A stretch of DNA of 64,000 bases from Paenibacillus sp. GM2 (GTDB lineage: Bacteria; Bacillota; Bacilli; Paenibacillales; Paenibacillaceae): assembly GCF_900069005.2 (NCBI RefSeq), contig NZ_LN831279.1:456305-520304 (forward strand), given 5' to 3'. A program made the position numbers and the translations under genes. Below the pieces are notes generated by a model. That model was not told where the DNA came from. It did no database searches and saw nothing but the letters and a program-made list of their open reading frames with translations. Positions 54,596 through 63,619 of this stretch are shown piece after piece (within the stretch, counting starts at the first letter, position 1; each line of letters starts with the position of its first letter).

Positions 54596-55530
54596 ATAAA
54601 CCAATGATTCCTACCAACACAGGATAGCCCATGTAATGAAGCAGAATGTTTCTATATTTTAACGCTCAGCGCCTTCCCAATCCCCACTTGATTTCTTTGC
54701 GAATCTATCATCCTCGACATCATCAGGAATAGGATTAATGCTTCAATGATAAACAGGACGAAGGGAATCACTCTACTCATCAACTTATTGTTATGTATAG
54801 CGTGAGTTATTTGCGCATCGTTGAAAGTTCGCTCTTTGCTTACTTGATCCCAATAGGGATGAAGCTTGGACTGAGCCTTAAAAACCCCGGCTATTTGTTC
54901 ATTATCGTAGTCTTTCTCAGCCTCTATCATGAAAAAGCTGTCTATGATTCCAGGAATCGCATCCTGGGTTATGTAAGCTACTCCATAGCTTTTATAATCC
55001 TGGATTCCGTTCTCTTTGGTGTATTCAACATTCTCAATTAAGCCGCTAATGATAAATTCCAAGTTCTTTTCATTCGTGTTAATGGTGATTTTATCACCCA
55101 CTTGAATATGATGTTCCTTGGCATAATGGGAATCCAATAAGAGGTCATCTTTTTTTGACGGCATATTGCCCTTAAAGATTGCAGGTGTATTGATTTCATT
55201 GGTGGCGGGAAGCGAATAAATTTTTAGTGTGGCCTTGTCATTCTTGAAGACCTGCGTGGCATCCAAGGTGTAATGTCCCTCCATTTTATGAATACCTTTA
55301 ATTTTGTTCAAATCAGCTATACCATCCTTGGATATGCGGGTGTAATGGACATTCAAGTCGCTTAGATGGTGTTCAGCAAAGTAATCCTCTGTGCAGCCGC
55401 CAAGATTGCCGCTCAAAGTGATTAGTCCGGTACAAAAAAATGCTCCTACTGTGATAACCAGGACAAAGGCTGTAAGCTGCCCGACAGAATGATTGATATC
55501 TCTCAATAATTTGATGAATAATCTTATCAT
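54596..55530 (-). pseudogene. FtsX-like ABC transporter permease, truncated and frameshifted
   Basis: From ATG 55530 the frame encodes the N-terminal half of a large FtsX/MacB-type permease (RLFIKLLRDINHSVGQLTAF, an extracellular domain, then a membrane segment near residue 260). It ends at TAG 54652 after GKALSVKI. In another frame the sequence continues as RNILLHYMGYPVLVGIIG, which is what the family has there. One extra A in the AAAA run at 54657-54660 explains the shift. The second half (about 450 residues) is missing beyond 54600. It is coupled to the ATPase remnant (TAATG). Confidence 0.8.
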
Positions 55531-55697
55531 TACCACTCAATCCCTTCGACACTTTGTTTCCCCTTATTCGCCGTAATGCTCTCTATCCGTCCGCTCCCCT
55601 TGAATATGGAGAAATTCATTCCATTCAGAGCTTTCATAGATATTTCTCCCACTTTGTATTCTTTTGTTGCATCCTTTAATTTGACGAATGGATTCAC
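55530..55697 (-). pseudogene. ABC transporter ATP-binding protein, only the two ends left
   Basis: GTG at 55697 opens a 55-codon frame. It begins as a MacB-type ATPase (VKLKDATKEYKVGEISMKAL), passes to NGMNFSIFKG, and there jumps to a tail SGRIESITANKGKQSVEG-IEW of the type seen at the C terminus of such ATPases. Walker A, the signature and Walker B are all missing. An in-frame internal deletion of about 180 codons fits. Its stop overlaps the permease start (TAATG). Confidence 0.7.
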
Positions 55698-56007
55698 TCG
55701 CTACGGCTCCTCGTCGGGTATTTATTCTAGTATTCATAATATACCGATCGGAAAATGCTGCATCATGCAGCCGATGTATCTTGCTCTCCGTCTCGGGAAG
55801 GAGATTAAAAGGCTGCTGCTCTTGCAAAAGGAAAAGAAAACCGGCTCCAAATAGGAACCGGCTTCTGTGTAAATTTACTTCTTGCACGTATTAATCTTCA
55901 GGAAACAATCGTATATCATGGGACTAAATACTCATAAATGCACTACCGATAAATCCCTGGCTATAGTAATATACTATTAAGACTAGCCAGATTTGGAGTG
56001 AACATGG
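55698..56007. other. Gap between the decayed transporter and the ankyrin gene
   Basis: About 300 bases. CCGGCTCC and GGAACCGG (55839-55862) form a stem; on the minus strand it is followed by TTTTCTTTTCC, so it could be a terminator, though no minus-strand gene is visible upstream. On the plus strand a short frame ends just at this stem (LGKEIKRLLLLQKEKKTG) and could be the tail of another lost gene. Confidence 0.4.
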
Positions 56008-57084
56008 TTGAAGAAGTTCTTTTATTTTTTAGGTTATTGTATATTATTGTTTGTTCTCGTCGCGAGAGGACTGCATTATACGGGGAAAATCATTTCGCAC
56101 AATAAACTGAAACCGATTACGAATCAAATTGTAGCCGACCTTAGTTATTTGGCTGAAAATGATAGTTTTAATCCTACAAAAGAATGGATAAATCAATACA
56201 TAGATCAGTTATATAATTCAAATATCATTAACAATAGGGAAGACATTGAAATCAGAATTTCAGAAATCGAAGACATGTATTTCATTGATGCTTACTACAG
56301 GAAATATACAGACCTATTAACTTTGCATGCACATAGCAGTAACAAGGGTTTTTTGGCCAGCCCTGTATCTGGAAATATAACTGTATCCAATGAGAAAGAA
56401 GAAACGTTCTATGAAGATGATTCTGAGCAAATCGTAAATGCACCGCTCGAACCTATAGAAAACCATGGGGATATTCCCGTAGATCATCAGATTTCATTAG
56501 ATGCCTCAGCGTCCAATGCTGCTGATGATGAAGATGAACCGGGATCGGATTATTTTACGCTGCGAGACAGCTTGCCATTGCTTGAGGCAGTTTATAATAG
56601 CGATACAGAGCAAGTACTGACACTGCTCAAAAAAACAAATATAAACCTACAAGATGAAAGAGGATTTACTCCTCTAATGATCGCTGTCCGAGTTTGGGAT
56701 ACCGAGATGGTAAAGCTGCTGCTAAACAAAGGGGCGGACCCTGATTTAAAGGATGAAGAGGGATGGACGGCTCTTATGCTTGCCGCAGGAGAAAATAATA
56801 GTTCTTCGGTAGATGGTCCTGTTGATGGGGATAGTGATCTGTATGAGATGATGGAATACCTCTTAGATAGCGGCGCAGACCCCAATGTTACTAATCTTGA
56901 TGGGTACACCGCATTAATGTGGGCAGCCCAAAGTAATGATGTCCGCATTGTTAAATTATTGTTGGATCATTCTGCTATTCCGGGTATAGTTGCATATGAC
57001 GGGAACACGGCGATGAAGAATGCACAGATGGTGGAAAACAGGTCTATTCAGTCACTACTCATTCAAGCTGAAATAAATGAATGA
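56008..57084 (+). CDS. Membrane-anchored ankyrin repeat protein
   Basis: A 358-residue protein. Residues about 4-24 are a single membrane segment (signal anchor). Residues 25-180 form an unknown region, ending in an acidic stretch. Residues about 190-350 hold four ankyrin repeats (GFTPLMIAVRVWDTEMVKLL, GWTALMLAAGE, GYTALMWAAQS, and a last weak one); the second repeat carries a Ser/Asp-rich insert. The TTG at 56008 has GGAGTG seven bases upstream. AT content is higher than in the core genes. Function unknown; such repeats bind other proteins. Confidence 0.8.
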   Translation: MKKFFYFLGYCILLFVLVARGLHYTGKIISHNKLKPITNQIVADLSYLAENDSFNPTKEWINQYIDQLYNSNIINNREDIEIRISEIEDMYFIDAYYRKYTDLLTLHAHSSNKGFLASPVSGNITVSNEKEETFYEDDSEQIVNAPLEPIENHGDIPVDHQISLDASASNAADDEDEPGSDYFTLRDSLPLLEAVYNSDTEQVLTLLKKTNINLQDERGFTPLMIAVRVWDTEMVKLLLNKGADPDLKDEEGWTALMLAAGENNSSSVDGPVDGDSDLYEMMEYLLDSGADPNVTNLDGYTALMWAAQSNDVRIVKLLLDHSAIPGIVAYDGNTAMKNAQMVENRSIQSLLIQAEINE

Positions 57085-57129
57085 TTATGGTAAGCCATTT
57101 GGCGGAATTCGTGCTGAAAGTTCCAGTGG

Positions 57130-57210
57130 TATGATCCCCTTCCAAGTAGACACTCGGATGAACTTCCCTGTTAATGGAGTTTGAAGTGCCCCTGGAAGGG
57201 GATTTTTTTA
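57130..57210 (+). repeat. Inverted-repeat-bounded 80-bp segment; terminator or insertion-sequence remnant
   Basis: ATCCCCTTCCA at 57134 pairs with TGGAAGGGGAT at 57196, followed by seven T, so it can work as a terminator for the ankyrin gene. The ends continue with similar sequence (AGTAGACACT against a GGGGCACTT-type arm). That end layout recalls insertion-sequence termini, so this may be a leftover of a transposable element. Confidence 0.5.
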
Positions 57211-57237
57211 TGGGGATAAAAAAAGGACGTTGTTCTC

Positions 57238-57954
57238 TTAACGTTCCATCAGAGAGTTCATGATACTAACAATGCTTTGTTTACTTATGGGCTCAGCATG
57301 CCCTACAACACAAATATCAAAATCAAATCCTTCTATCGCAGCCATTAAAGAACGCAATTTCTCTTTATTCAAGTAGCAATCATTATAATAATCCACGCCA
57401 ACCGCATCGCCTATAAATAACACTCTTTCTTGGGGGATCAAGATGCAGACGGAATCCTCGCTATGCGGTGAGGGAAGATGATGCAATTCTGCAGTAATGC
57501 CGCCCAGATCGATTTCCAAATATCCGTTGAAGGAGATATCGGAGGTTACCACTCGTATTTCCGATAATGCAGGGTATTCATTCCGGATACAGGTATCGGC
57601 AAATTCAATCTCTTCGCCTGCTTCCAATCTCATTTTCATTGCAGAATCTGTCCATTCCCATTTCGCGATCTCCGCTAATTTATCATTCGTTTTTTGATGG
57701 GCAAGGGTAGTCCCCTTCACGGCATGCATTCCAAATGTGTGATCCCAGTGCCAATGCGTAATGGCAATGATCTCCGGGTTTCTTAAACCTTCATTGCTCA
57801 CGGCTTCATTAAATTCTTCCACATGATTTTTGGAATTGCCTGAGTCTACCATTAAGGAACGTTTTTGCCCATTGATATAACCAAGAACCGGCCTGTCCGA
57901 TTCTTTGCTGAACATCGTATAGAATACATGATCCGTTATGCGTCTTAGTTCCAT
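57238..57954 (-). CDS. MBL-fold metallohydrolase
   Basis: A 238-residue metallo-beta-lactamase-fold enzyme. The zinc motif THWHWDH is near residue 66, a third His is in HHLPSPHSEDSV, an Asp in LFIGDAVGVDYY, and the last His in VVGHAEP. GGAGG precedes the ATG. It groups with general hydrolases rather than with true beta-lactamases. Substrate unknown. It shares a direction with the DUF4256 gene, 27 bases away, likely one transcript. Confidence 0.87.
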   Translation of the reverse strand: MELRRITDHVFYTMFSKESDRPVLGYINGQKRSLMVDSGNSKNHVEEFNEAVSNEGLRNPEIIAITHWHWDHTFGMHAVKGTTLAHQKTNDKLAEIAKWEWTDSAMKMRLEAGEEIEFADTCIRNEYPALSEIRVVTSDISFNGYLEIDLGGITAELHHLPSPHSEDSVCILIPQERVLFIGDAVGVDYYNDCYLNKEKLRSLMAAIEGFDFDICVVGHAEPISKQSIVSIMNSLMER

Positions 57955-57981
57955 AAAACAGTTCCTCCAATATCGTATAAA

Positions 57982-58548
57982 TTACACCCTTAGTGAGCCG
58001 CGGAATCCTCTGCTGGCATAGTAAGAATCCGCACCGTTATGATACACAAAGACCTTTCCGTAACGGAAATCGCCAAAAATGGCGCCGCCATGTGATCTGA
58101 TGTCCGCAGGGGTCTTTAGCCAGCTTGATGTTTTTGTATCAAAATTTCCAAGTTTCTGCAGTTCCCTGTATTGCTCCTCCGTTAAAAGCTCTATGCCCAT
58201 GGAAGCCGCCATATCCATCACGCTGTTTTCCGGCTTATGCTGTTTTCGAGACTCCAACGCTTCACGGTCATAACAAATACTTCTGCGGCCTTTTGGACTT
58301 TCCGCTGCGCAATCATAAAAGATGAACTCATTCGTCTCCGCATCGTAGCCAACAACATCGGGTTCTCCTCCGGTGAGCTCCATTTCATGAAGTGACCACA
58401 ACTTCTCCGCGTTAGCTTCCAGCTTGGTTTGTACTCCAATCCATTCAAGATCTATATGACGGTCCATGCTGCTCTGAAAACGGACCTTTAATGCCTGAAG
58501 CAGTTCTTCACGCTGCTCCGGGGATAATTGCCTTTTCATCTTTTCCAT
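57982..58548 (-). CDS. DUF4256 family protein
   Basis: A 188-residue protein of a family of unknown function common in Bacillales. Recognised blocks are GGEPDVVGYDAETNEFIFYD, CAAESPKGRRSICYDREAL and the end RSHGGAIFGDFRYGKVFVYH. GAGGAGG precedes the ATG. No membrane segment. Upstream of the MBL-fold gene on the same strand. Confidence 0.88.
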   Translation of the reverse strand: MEKMKRQLSPEQREELLQALKVRFQSSMDRHIDLEWIGVQTKLEANAEKLWSLHEMELTGGEPDVVGYDAETNEFIFYDCAAESPKGRRSICYDREALESRKQHKPENSVMDMAASMGIELLTEEQYRELQKLGNFDTKTSSWLKTPADIRSHGGAIFGDFRYGKVFVYHNGADSYYASRGFRGSLRV

Positions 58549-58755
58549 AATAAAAACCTCCTCAAATGAGATGTTACGAGTATTAACGGGCCGGCCGAAC
58601 TGAATACATTATAACAATAAGTCATTGCCAAGGGGAGAATTCACACTTGTTTTAATGAAACATAACTGCCTTCTTTCACGTATATCCCTTTAGTTTCATA
58701 ATTTTAACCAAGAAAACGATAGAGAAACCTATAGACTATCGTAGAGGATATGTGA

Positions 58756-59670
58756 ATGCCGAATATGAAAAAGCGAAGGTGGATTTTATGGCTGTCAGCT
58801 TTGGGGCTTATCGCGGCCATTTCAATGACAATTTTCTTGCAAATCATTATTCATTCTAATGTGCCGGAACTTGCAGAAGGCAGCATTGAGCAGCGGTACG
58901 CACAGCAAGGAAGCTACCATGTAAAGGTAAAAGAGGTTAAGAGTACGAGCGGAGAGGCTTTATATAGAATATACTACCCGGCATTTCAAGCGGACGAATC
59001 CTATCCTATTATTTCCTGGGGGAATGGAACAGGCGCCACGCCGGATCGCTATGATGGGCTCTTGACACATCTGGCAAGCTGGGGATTTATTGTAATAGAT
59101 TCCTATAGCCAAACAACGGGAACAGGACGTGAAATTGTCGAGGCTATTGATTATTTGAGGAAGGAAAACGGACTAACAAACAGCTTGTTTTATCAAAAAA
59201 TACAAATGGAGCAAATTGGCGTAGCTGGACATTCTCAAGGGTCTACCGGGGTTATTAATGCTCATACCAACTACAAAAGCGGATCGTTGATTAAAACGGT
59301 TGTATCCATTGCTCTCCCGGATTTGAAGCACTGTGATCCAGAAGATGTGTACGATACTTCGCGTATTACCGTTCCTTTTCTCGTTATGGGCGGTACACGG
59401 GATTTTATAATCTCACCGCTATCAACCAATCAATCAGCCTTGCATACCGCTAACGCAAGCACGCCTGTGATGATGGGGATGGCCAAAGGTGCCGCTCATA
59501 CAGCGATTGAAGGGGAGGGAGGCAATCATAGGGGATATTTGACGGCCTGGATGAGATTTCGGCTGTATGATGATCAGGAAGCTAGGAAGGCATTTTATGG
59601 TGCTTCGTCCGAGATGATGCATAATACAAATTGGGTGGACGTTATGCAAGCAAATATGGACGATCAATAA
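58756..59670 (+). CDS. Alpha/beta hydrolase, membrane-anchored
   Basis: A 304-residue hydrolase with an N-terminal membrane segment (about residues 10-32). The catalytic serine is in VAGHSQGS, the Asp in MGGTRDFI and the His in EGGNHRGY, in the right order for the fold. It resembles chlorophyllase and dienelactone hydrolase-like esterases. No strong ribosome site is seen before the ATG at 58756; ATG at 58765 is an alternative. Substrate unknown. Confidence 0.82.
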   Translation: MPNMKKRRWILWLSALGLIAAISMTIFLQIIIHSNVPELAEGSIEQRYAQQGSYHVKVKEVKSTSGEALYRIYYPAFQADESYPIISWGNGTGATPDRYDGLLTHLASWGFIVIDSYSQTTGTGREIVEAIDYLRKENGLTNSLFYQKIQMEQIGVAGHSQGSTGVINAHTNYKSGSLIKTVVSIALPDLKHCDPEDVYDTSRITVPFLVMGGTRDFIISPLSTNQSALHTANASTPVMMGMAKGAAHTAIEGEGGNHRGYLTAWMRFRLYDDQEARKAFYGASSEMMHNTNWVDVMQANMDDQ

Positions 59671-59683
59671 TTTGAGCAGCAAC

Positions 59684-59716
59684 AAAAAAACGGCGTATTT
59701 GCCGTTTTTTTGTTAG
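59684..59716 (+). terminator. Terminator after the hydrolase gene
   Basis: AAAAAACGGC and GCCGTTTTTT form a stem and T run; it can work in both directions. Confidence 0.85.
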
Positions 59717-59741
59717 CATTATTATGGGACGTGGTGGCTAC

Positions 59742-59990
59742 TTAATGAATTAGCAACCATTCCCTACAGGCATCTGCACGTAGTTGCAGTTCATTAAACA
59801 GCACGCCAGCATGGTAGCCGTCGCAAACGGCATGGTGGAATTGCCCTGACAAGGGCAGCTTTATTTTTCCATCGTGCTGAAAATATTTCCCCATTGTAAA
59901 GATAGGGAGCAAATACGTTCCTTCGTTATATATACATTCAGGTTAAAGCCCGTGAAACTGACCCACGGAATGATAGAAATGGAGAAGAGG
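59742..59990 (-). pseudogene. Chloramphenicol acetyltransferase remnant
   Basis: On the minus strand the sequence encodes the C-terminal third of a CatA-type enzyme. NLFSISIIPWVSFTGFNLN is in one frame and GTYLLPIFTMGKYF, KIKLPLSGQFHHAVCDGYH and LFNELQ follow in another, so a frameshift lies near 59930. The HHAVCDG motif with the catalytic histidine is intact. The N-terminal two thirds are absent. It stops at TAA 59742. The gene is dead. Confidence 0.8.
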
Positions 59991-60078
59991 TTTATCATAC
60001 CCTTATCACATTCCTTCTAGAAGTGATCTACCGCTTCTATTTATCTGCACGTTATTTCAGTAGGCTGATATCTCTCAT

Positions 60079-61551
60079 CTATTCTTTTCGAACCAACAGG
60101 GTTACGGCTTCCACATGACTCGTCTGCGGAAACATATCCACTGGCTGCACCCATTCCAGGGAGTAGCCACCGTCCAGCAGGTCCTTGCAATCTTTGGCTA
60201 AGGTAGACGGATTGCAGGAGACGTAGACGAAGCGCTTCGGCTTCGTGCGCAGCACCGCTTTGATGAAGCGGGAATCCAGACCGGTGCGCGGCGGGTCGGC
60301 GATGATCACGTCAGGGGAGAAGCCGTTCTTCACCCAGCGCGGCAGCAGTTCCTCGGCGTAGCCTTCGTAGAAGGCGGTGTTGGAACGCCCATTACGAAGC
60401 GCATTAGCCTTGGCATCTTCGACCGCTTCCGGGATCGATTCAATTCCGCGCACCTCGCGCGCATAGGGAGCGAGCCACAATCCGATCGTACCCGTGCCGC
60501 AATAGGCATCGACGACCGTCTCCTTGCCGGTTAATCCGGCGGCAGCTCTTACCATCTCGTAGAGCTTCACGGTCTGCAGCGGGTTTAGCTGGAAGAAGGC
60601 GCGCGGAGACAAAGTGAATTCCAGATCGCCCAGCGATTCCTGAATGCTATCCTCGCCCCACAGGCTTACCGTCCGATTACCGAAAACCAGCGAAGTGTTC
60701 TTCGGATTAATATTCATAGCGATACTCGTCAGTCCGGGAATCGCGAGCCGTAATTCCTTGATTAATTGTTCTTGCTTCGGAAGCTTATCGCTGCTCGTCA
60801 CAAGTGTGATTTGCAGCTCTTCAGACTGAAAGCCGAAGCGAACCACAATAGTACGAACCAGCCCCTGATTGCTTTTCTCCTTATAGACAGGAATTTGCAG
60901 CCGCTGCAGCACCTTGCGTGCCTGGTCTACAGCTTCATTCACCTTCGGATGCTGAATCGGGCAACCGGTAATATCGACCAATTGATGGGAGTCAGCCGCA
61001 TACAGGCCGGCGATTATGCCATCCGGACCCATTCCCAGCTGCAATTGCGCCTTGTTCCGGTATCCCCAGGGATGATCCATGCCAAGCATCGGCTTCATCC
61101 GGACATTTTCAAGACCGGCATAACGCGAGAAGGCCTCGCGTACGATGTCTTCCTTCGCAGCCATTTGCCCTTCATAGGATAAATGCTGGATCTGACAGCC
61201 GCCGCAGATGCTAAATACCGGACATGGGGCGTCAACCCGATAAGCCGAACGCTTTTCAATGTGCTTGATCTCGGCTCCAATGTATCTCGGTTCTACTTTG
61301 GTGACCTCCGCCTTGATGACCTCTCCCGGCAAGGCCCCGTTAATGAATACGGCTTTTCGCCGGTAATATCCGACCCCTTCGCCATTAATACCCAGCCGTT
61401 TGATCGTTACGACGATGCGGTCTCCCGCACGCAGCTCCTCCGCCGAATCGCGGCTGGCAACTCGGTCCGGGGCAGGGCGCTTTGGCTTCGGGTTATTTTT
61501 AGAATTCGGTTTTGAGCTAGGGTTTGCTTTATGATAGGTTTTGCCTTTCAT
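60079..61551 (-). CDS. 23S rRNA (uracil-5-)-methyltransferase, RlmCD type
   Basis: A 490-residue SAM-dependent RNA methyltransferase. Residues 1-40 are a basic tail; about 45-105 form a TRAM domain (DRIVVTIKRLGINGEGVG). Cysteines in APCPVFSICGGCQ may hold an iron-sulfur cluster. The catalytic domain has VVDAYCGTGTIGLWLA, IIADPPRTGLD and the nucleophile block YVSCNPSTLAKD. Gram-positive members modify U747 and U1939. The ATG at 61551 lacks a strong ribosome site in view. It is the first gene on the right-hand minus strand. Confidence 0.9.
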   Translation of the reverse strand: MKGKTYHKANPSSKPNSKNNPKPKRPAPDRVASRDSAEELRAGDRIVVTIKRLGINGEGVGYYRRKAVFINGALPGEVIKAEVTKVEPRYIGAEIKHIEKRSAYRVDAPCPVFSICGGCQIQHLSYEGQMAAKEDIVREAFSRYAGLENVRMKPMLGMDHPWGYRNKAQLQLGMGPDGIIAGLYAADSHQLVDITGCPIQHPKVNEAVDQARKVLQRLQIPVYKEKSNQGLVRTIVVRFGFQSEELQITLVTSSDKLPKQEQLIKELRLAIPGLTSIAMNINPKNTSLVFGNRTVSLWGEDSIQESLGDLEFTLSPRAFFQLNPLQTVKLYEMVRAAAGLTGKETVVDAYCGTGTIGLWLAPYAREVRGIESIPEAVEDAKANALRNGRSNTAFYEGYAEELLPRWVKNGFSPDVIIADPPRTGLDSRFIKAVLRTKPKRFVYVSCNPSTLAKDCKDLLDGGYSLEWVQPVDMFPQTSHVEAVTLLVRKE

Positions 61552-61759
61552 CTTAAATCTCCATCCTGGATCAGTTTGTTAATGCAAATGATACAGTGTA
61601 GCGTGTCCAGGGTCAATGAAACCTCCATTTAATGCAGTAAGAGGCCTCATTGCGGATTGAATCGGTTGCCCAATTGGACAAAGCCCAGTAAACTTAATGA
61701 ATAGAAACTGGGCTCCGCGATTTAGCGTGAGCAGGAACGGTGCAATAAGGAGATATGTT

Positions 61760-63604
61760 ATGAAAACAGAGTTGCAAAGTATGGAAGAGGCCAAGCAATT
61801 GCTGCAAAAGTATTACGGGTATCCCGATTTTCGCGAGGGCCAGCGCAAGATCGTAGCGAGCGTGCTGTCCGGGGCGGATACGCTTGGCATTATGCCAACC
61901 GGAGGCGGAAAATCGATCTGTTATCAGATCCCGGCGCTAATGCTGCCAGGGCTTACGCTCGTTGTCTCGCCGCTGATCTCATTAATGAAGGATCAGGTAG
62001 ATGCATTGCTGGCGGCAGGGGTATCCGCCGCTTATATTAACAGCACCTTGTCCGGTAAAGAGGTCAATGAACGGATCCGCGCTGCCAAACGCGGTGAGCT
62101 CAAGCTGCTCTATGTCGCGCCCGAGCGGCTGGAGCTCGACTGGTTCCGCGAGGAAATGAAGGAACTGACCATCTCGATGCTGGCTGTCGATGAGGCGCAC
62201 TGTGTATCGCAGTGGGGGCATGATTTCCGTACAAGTTATCTGGCGGTTACGCCTTTTGTCGCTGAGCTTCCACGCCGTCCAATTGTTGCAGCCTTCACGG
62301 CGACGGCTACCCCGGAGGTCATGGACGATATGATCGGATTATTGAAGCTTCATGATCCGTCTGTGTTCGTAACCGGTCTGGGCCGAGACAATCTGGCCAT
62401 GTCTGTGCTGCGCGGGGAGAACAAGCGGGAATTTGTACTGCACTACGCCAATACTCACGGCAGCCAGCCGGGCATCGTATATGCCGCGACGCGTAAAGAC
62501 GTGGACGATCTGTATGAGCGCCTACGGGCAGCGGGGATCCCGACGGGGCGTTATCATGCGGGCTTGCCCGATCAAGAGCGGGAGGAGAACCAGGAGGCTT
62601 TTCTCTATGATGATATTCGCGTGATGGTCGCGACGAATGCTTTTGGCATGGGAATTGATAAATCCAATGTCCGTTACGTCATTCATTACAATATGCCCAA
62701 GAACATGGAAGCCTACGTCCAGGAAGCGGGTCGAGCCGGGCGGGACGGAGAGCCAAGCGAATGCATTCTGCTGTTCAGCGCCCAGGATATTATGACCCAG
62801 AAGTTTCTGATCGAGCAAAATCCTCAGGATGAGACGCGCAAGCACAATGAGTACCGCAAGCTGCAGCAAATGATAGAATATTGCTATTCTGCCAAATGCC
62901 TGCGCTGGGGAATGCTTGACTACTTCGGCGAGGAGCATGATCATTCCCCGTGCGGCATTTGCAGCAACTGCCGGGATGAGCGCGAGCTCGTAGATGCTAC
63001 TACGGATGCGCAGATTATCTTCTCCTGCATCCATCGGATGAGAGAGAGATTCGGCGTCGCCCTTGTATCTTCTGTCTTAAAGGGATCTCAGAACAAGAAG
63101 GTGCTTCAATACCGCTTCGACCAGCTATCTACCTACGGTATGATGCGGCGGCGGACAGAGAAGGAGATCTCCGAGCTGATTAACGTATTGATCGCCGAGG
63201 GATATTTATCGCTGTCTGAAGGCCAATACCCGGTCGTGAAGCTTGCGCCGCTAGCCATTGATGTACTAAAGGGCAAGCAGCAAGTGATGCTGCGCGCGCC
63301 GGAAGCCCCTCAGACAGCGGCTGCGGGAGCGAGCGGTGGTACAAGGCGCCGAGGCCGTAATTACGACGATGGGCCATCGGCGGTGAATGAGACGGTGTTC
63401 GAGCAATTGCGTCTGATTCGTCGTGATCTGGCTGAGAAGGAACGGGTTCCGTCCTACATTATTTTCAATGATGCGACCCTGCGGGAAATGAGCGTAGTCT
63501 GTCCGACATCCGAGACGGATATGCTAAGAATAAAGGGCGTCGGCGAAGTGAAGTTCCGCAAGTATGGCGCGCCTTTTCTGGAGTTTTTTCAAAATATGGA
63601 ATAG
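61760..63604 (+). CDS. recQ: ATP-dependent DNA helicase RecQ
   Basis: A 614-residue DNA repair helicase. Motif I is MPTGGGKSICYQIPA, motif II is VDEAHCVSQWGHDFR and motif VI is QEAGRAGRDGE. The RQC domain has the zinc cysteines (YCYSAKCLRWGML and CGICSNC). An HRDC domain ends the protein (LAEKERVPSYIIFNDATLRE). ATG 61760 with AAGGAG upstream is preferred; the open frame back to 61697 has no ribosome site. Confidence 0.95.
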   Translation: MKTELQSMEEAKQLLQKYYGYPDFREGQRKIVASVLSGADTLGIMPTGGGKSICYQIPALMLPGLTLVVSPLISLMKDQVDALLAAGVSAAYINSTLSGKEVNERIRAAKRGELKLLYVAPERLELDWFREEMKELTISMLAVDEAHCVSQWGHDFRTSYLAVTPFVAELPRRPIVAAFTATATPEVMDDMIGLLKLHDPSVFVTGLGRDNLAMSVLRGENKREFVLHYANTHGSQPGIVYAATRKDVDDLYERLRAAGIPTGRYHAGLPDQEREENQEAFLYDDIRVMVATNAFGMGIDKSNVRYVIHYNMPKNMEAYVQEAGRAGRDGEPSECILLFSAQDIMTQKFLIEQNPQDETRKHNEYRKLQQMIEYCYSAKCLRWGMLDYFGEEHDHSPCGICSNCRDERELVDATTDAQIIFSCIHRMRERFGVALVSSVLKGSQNKKVLQYRFDQLSTYGMMRRRTEKEISELINVLIAEGYLSLSEGQYPVVKLAPLAIDVLKGKQQVMLRAPEAPQTAAAGASGGTRRRGRNYDDGPSAVNETVFEQLRLIRRDLAEKERVPSYIIFNDATLREMSVVCPTSETDMLRIKGVGEVKFRKYGAPFLEFFQNME

Positions 63605-63619
63605 GGTTGTGAACCAAGC

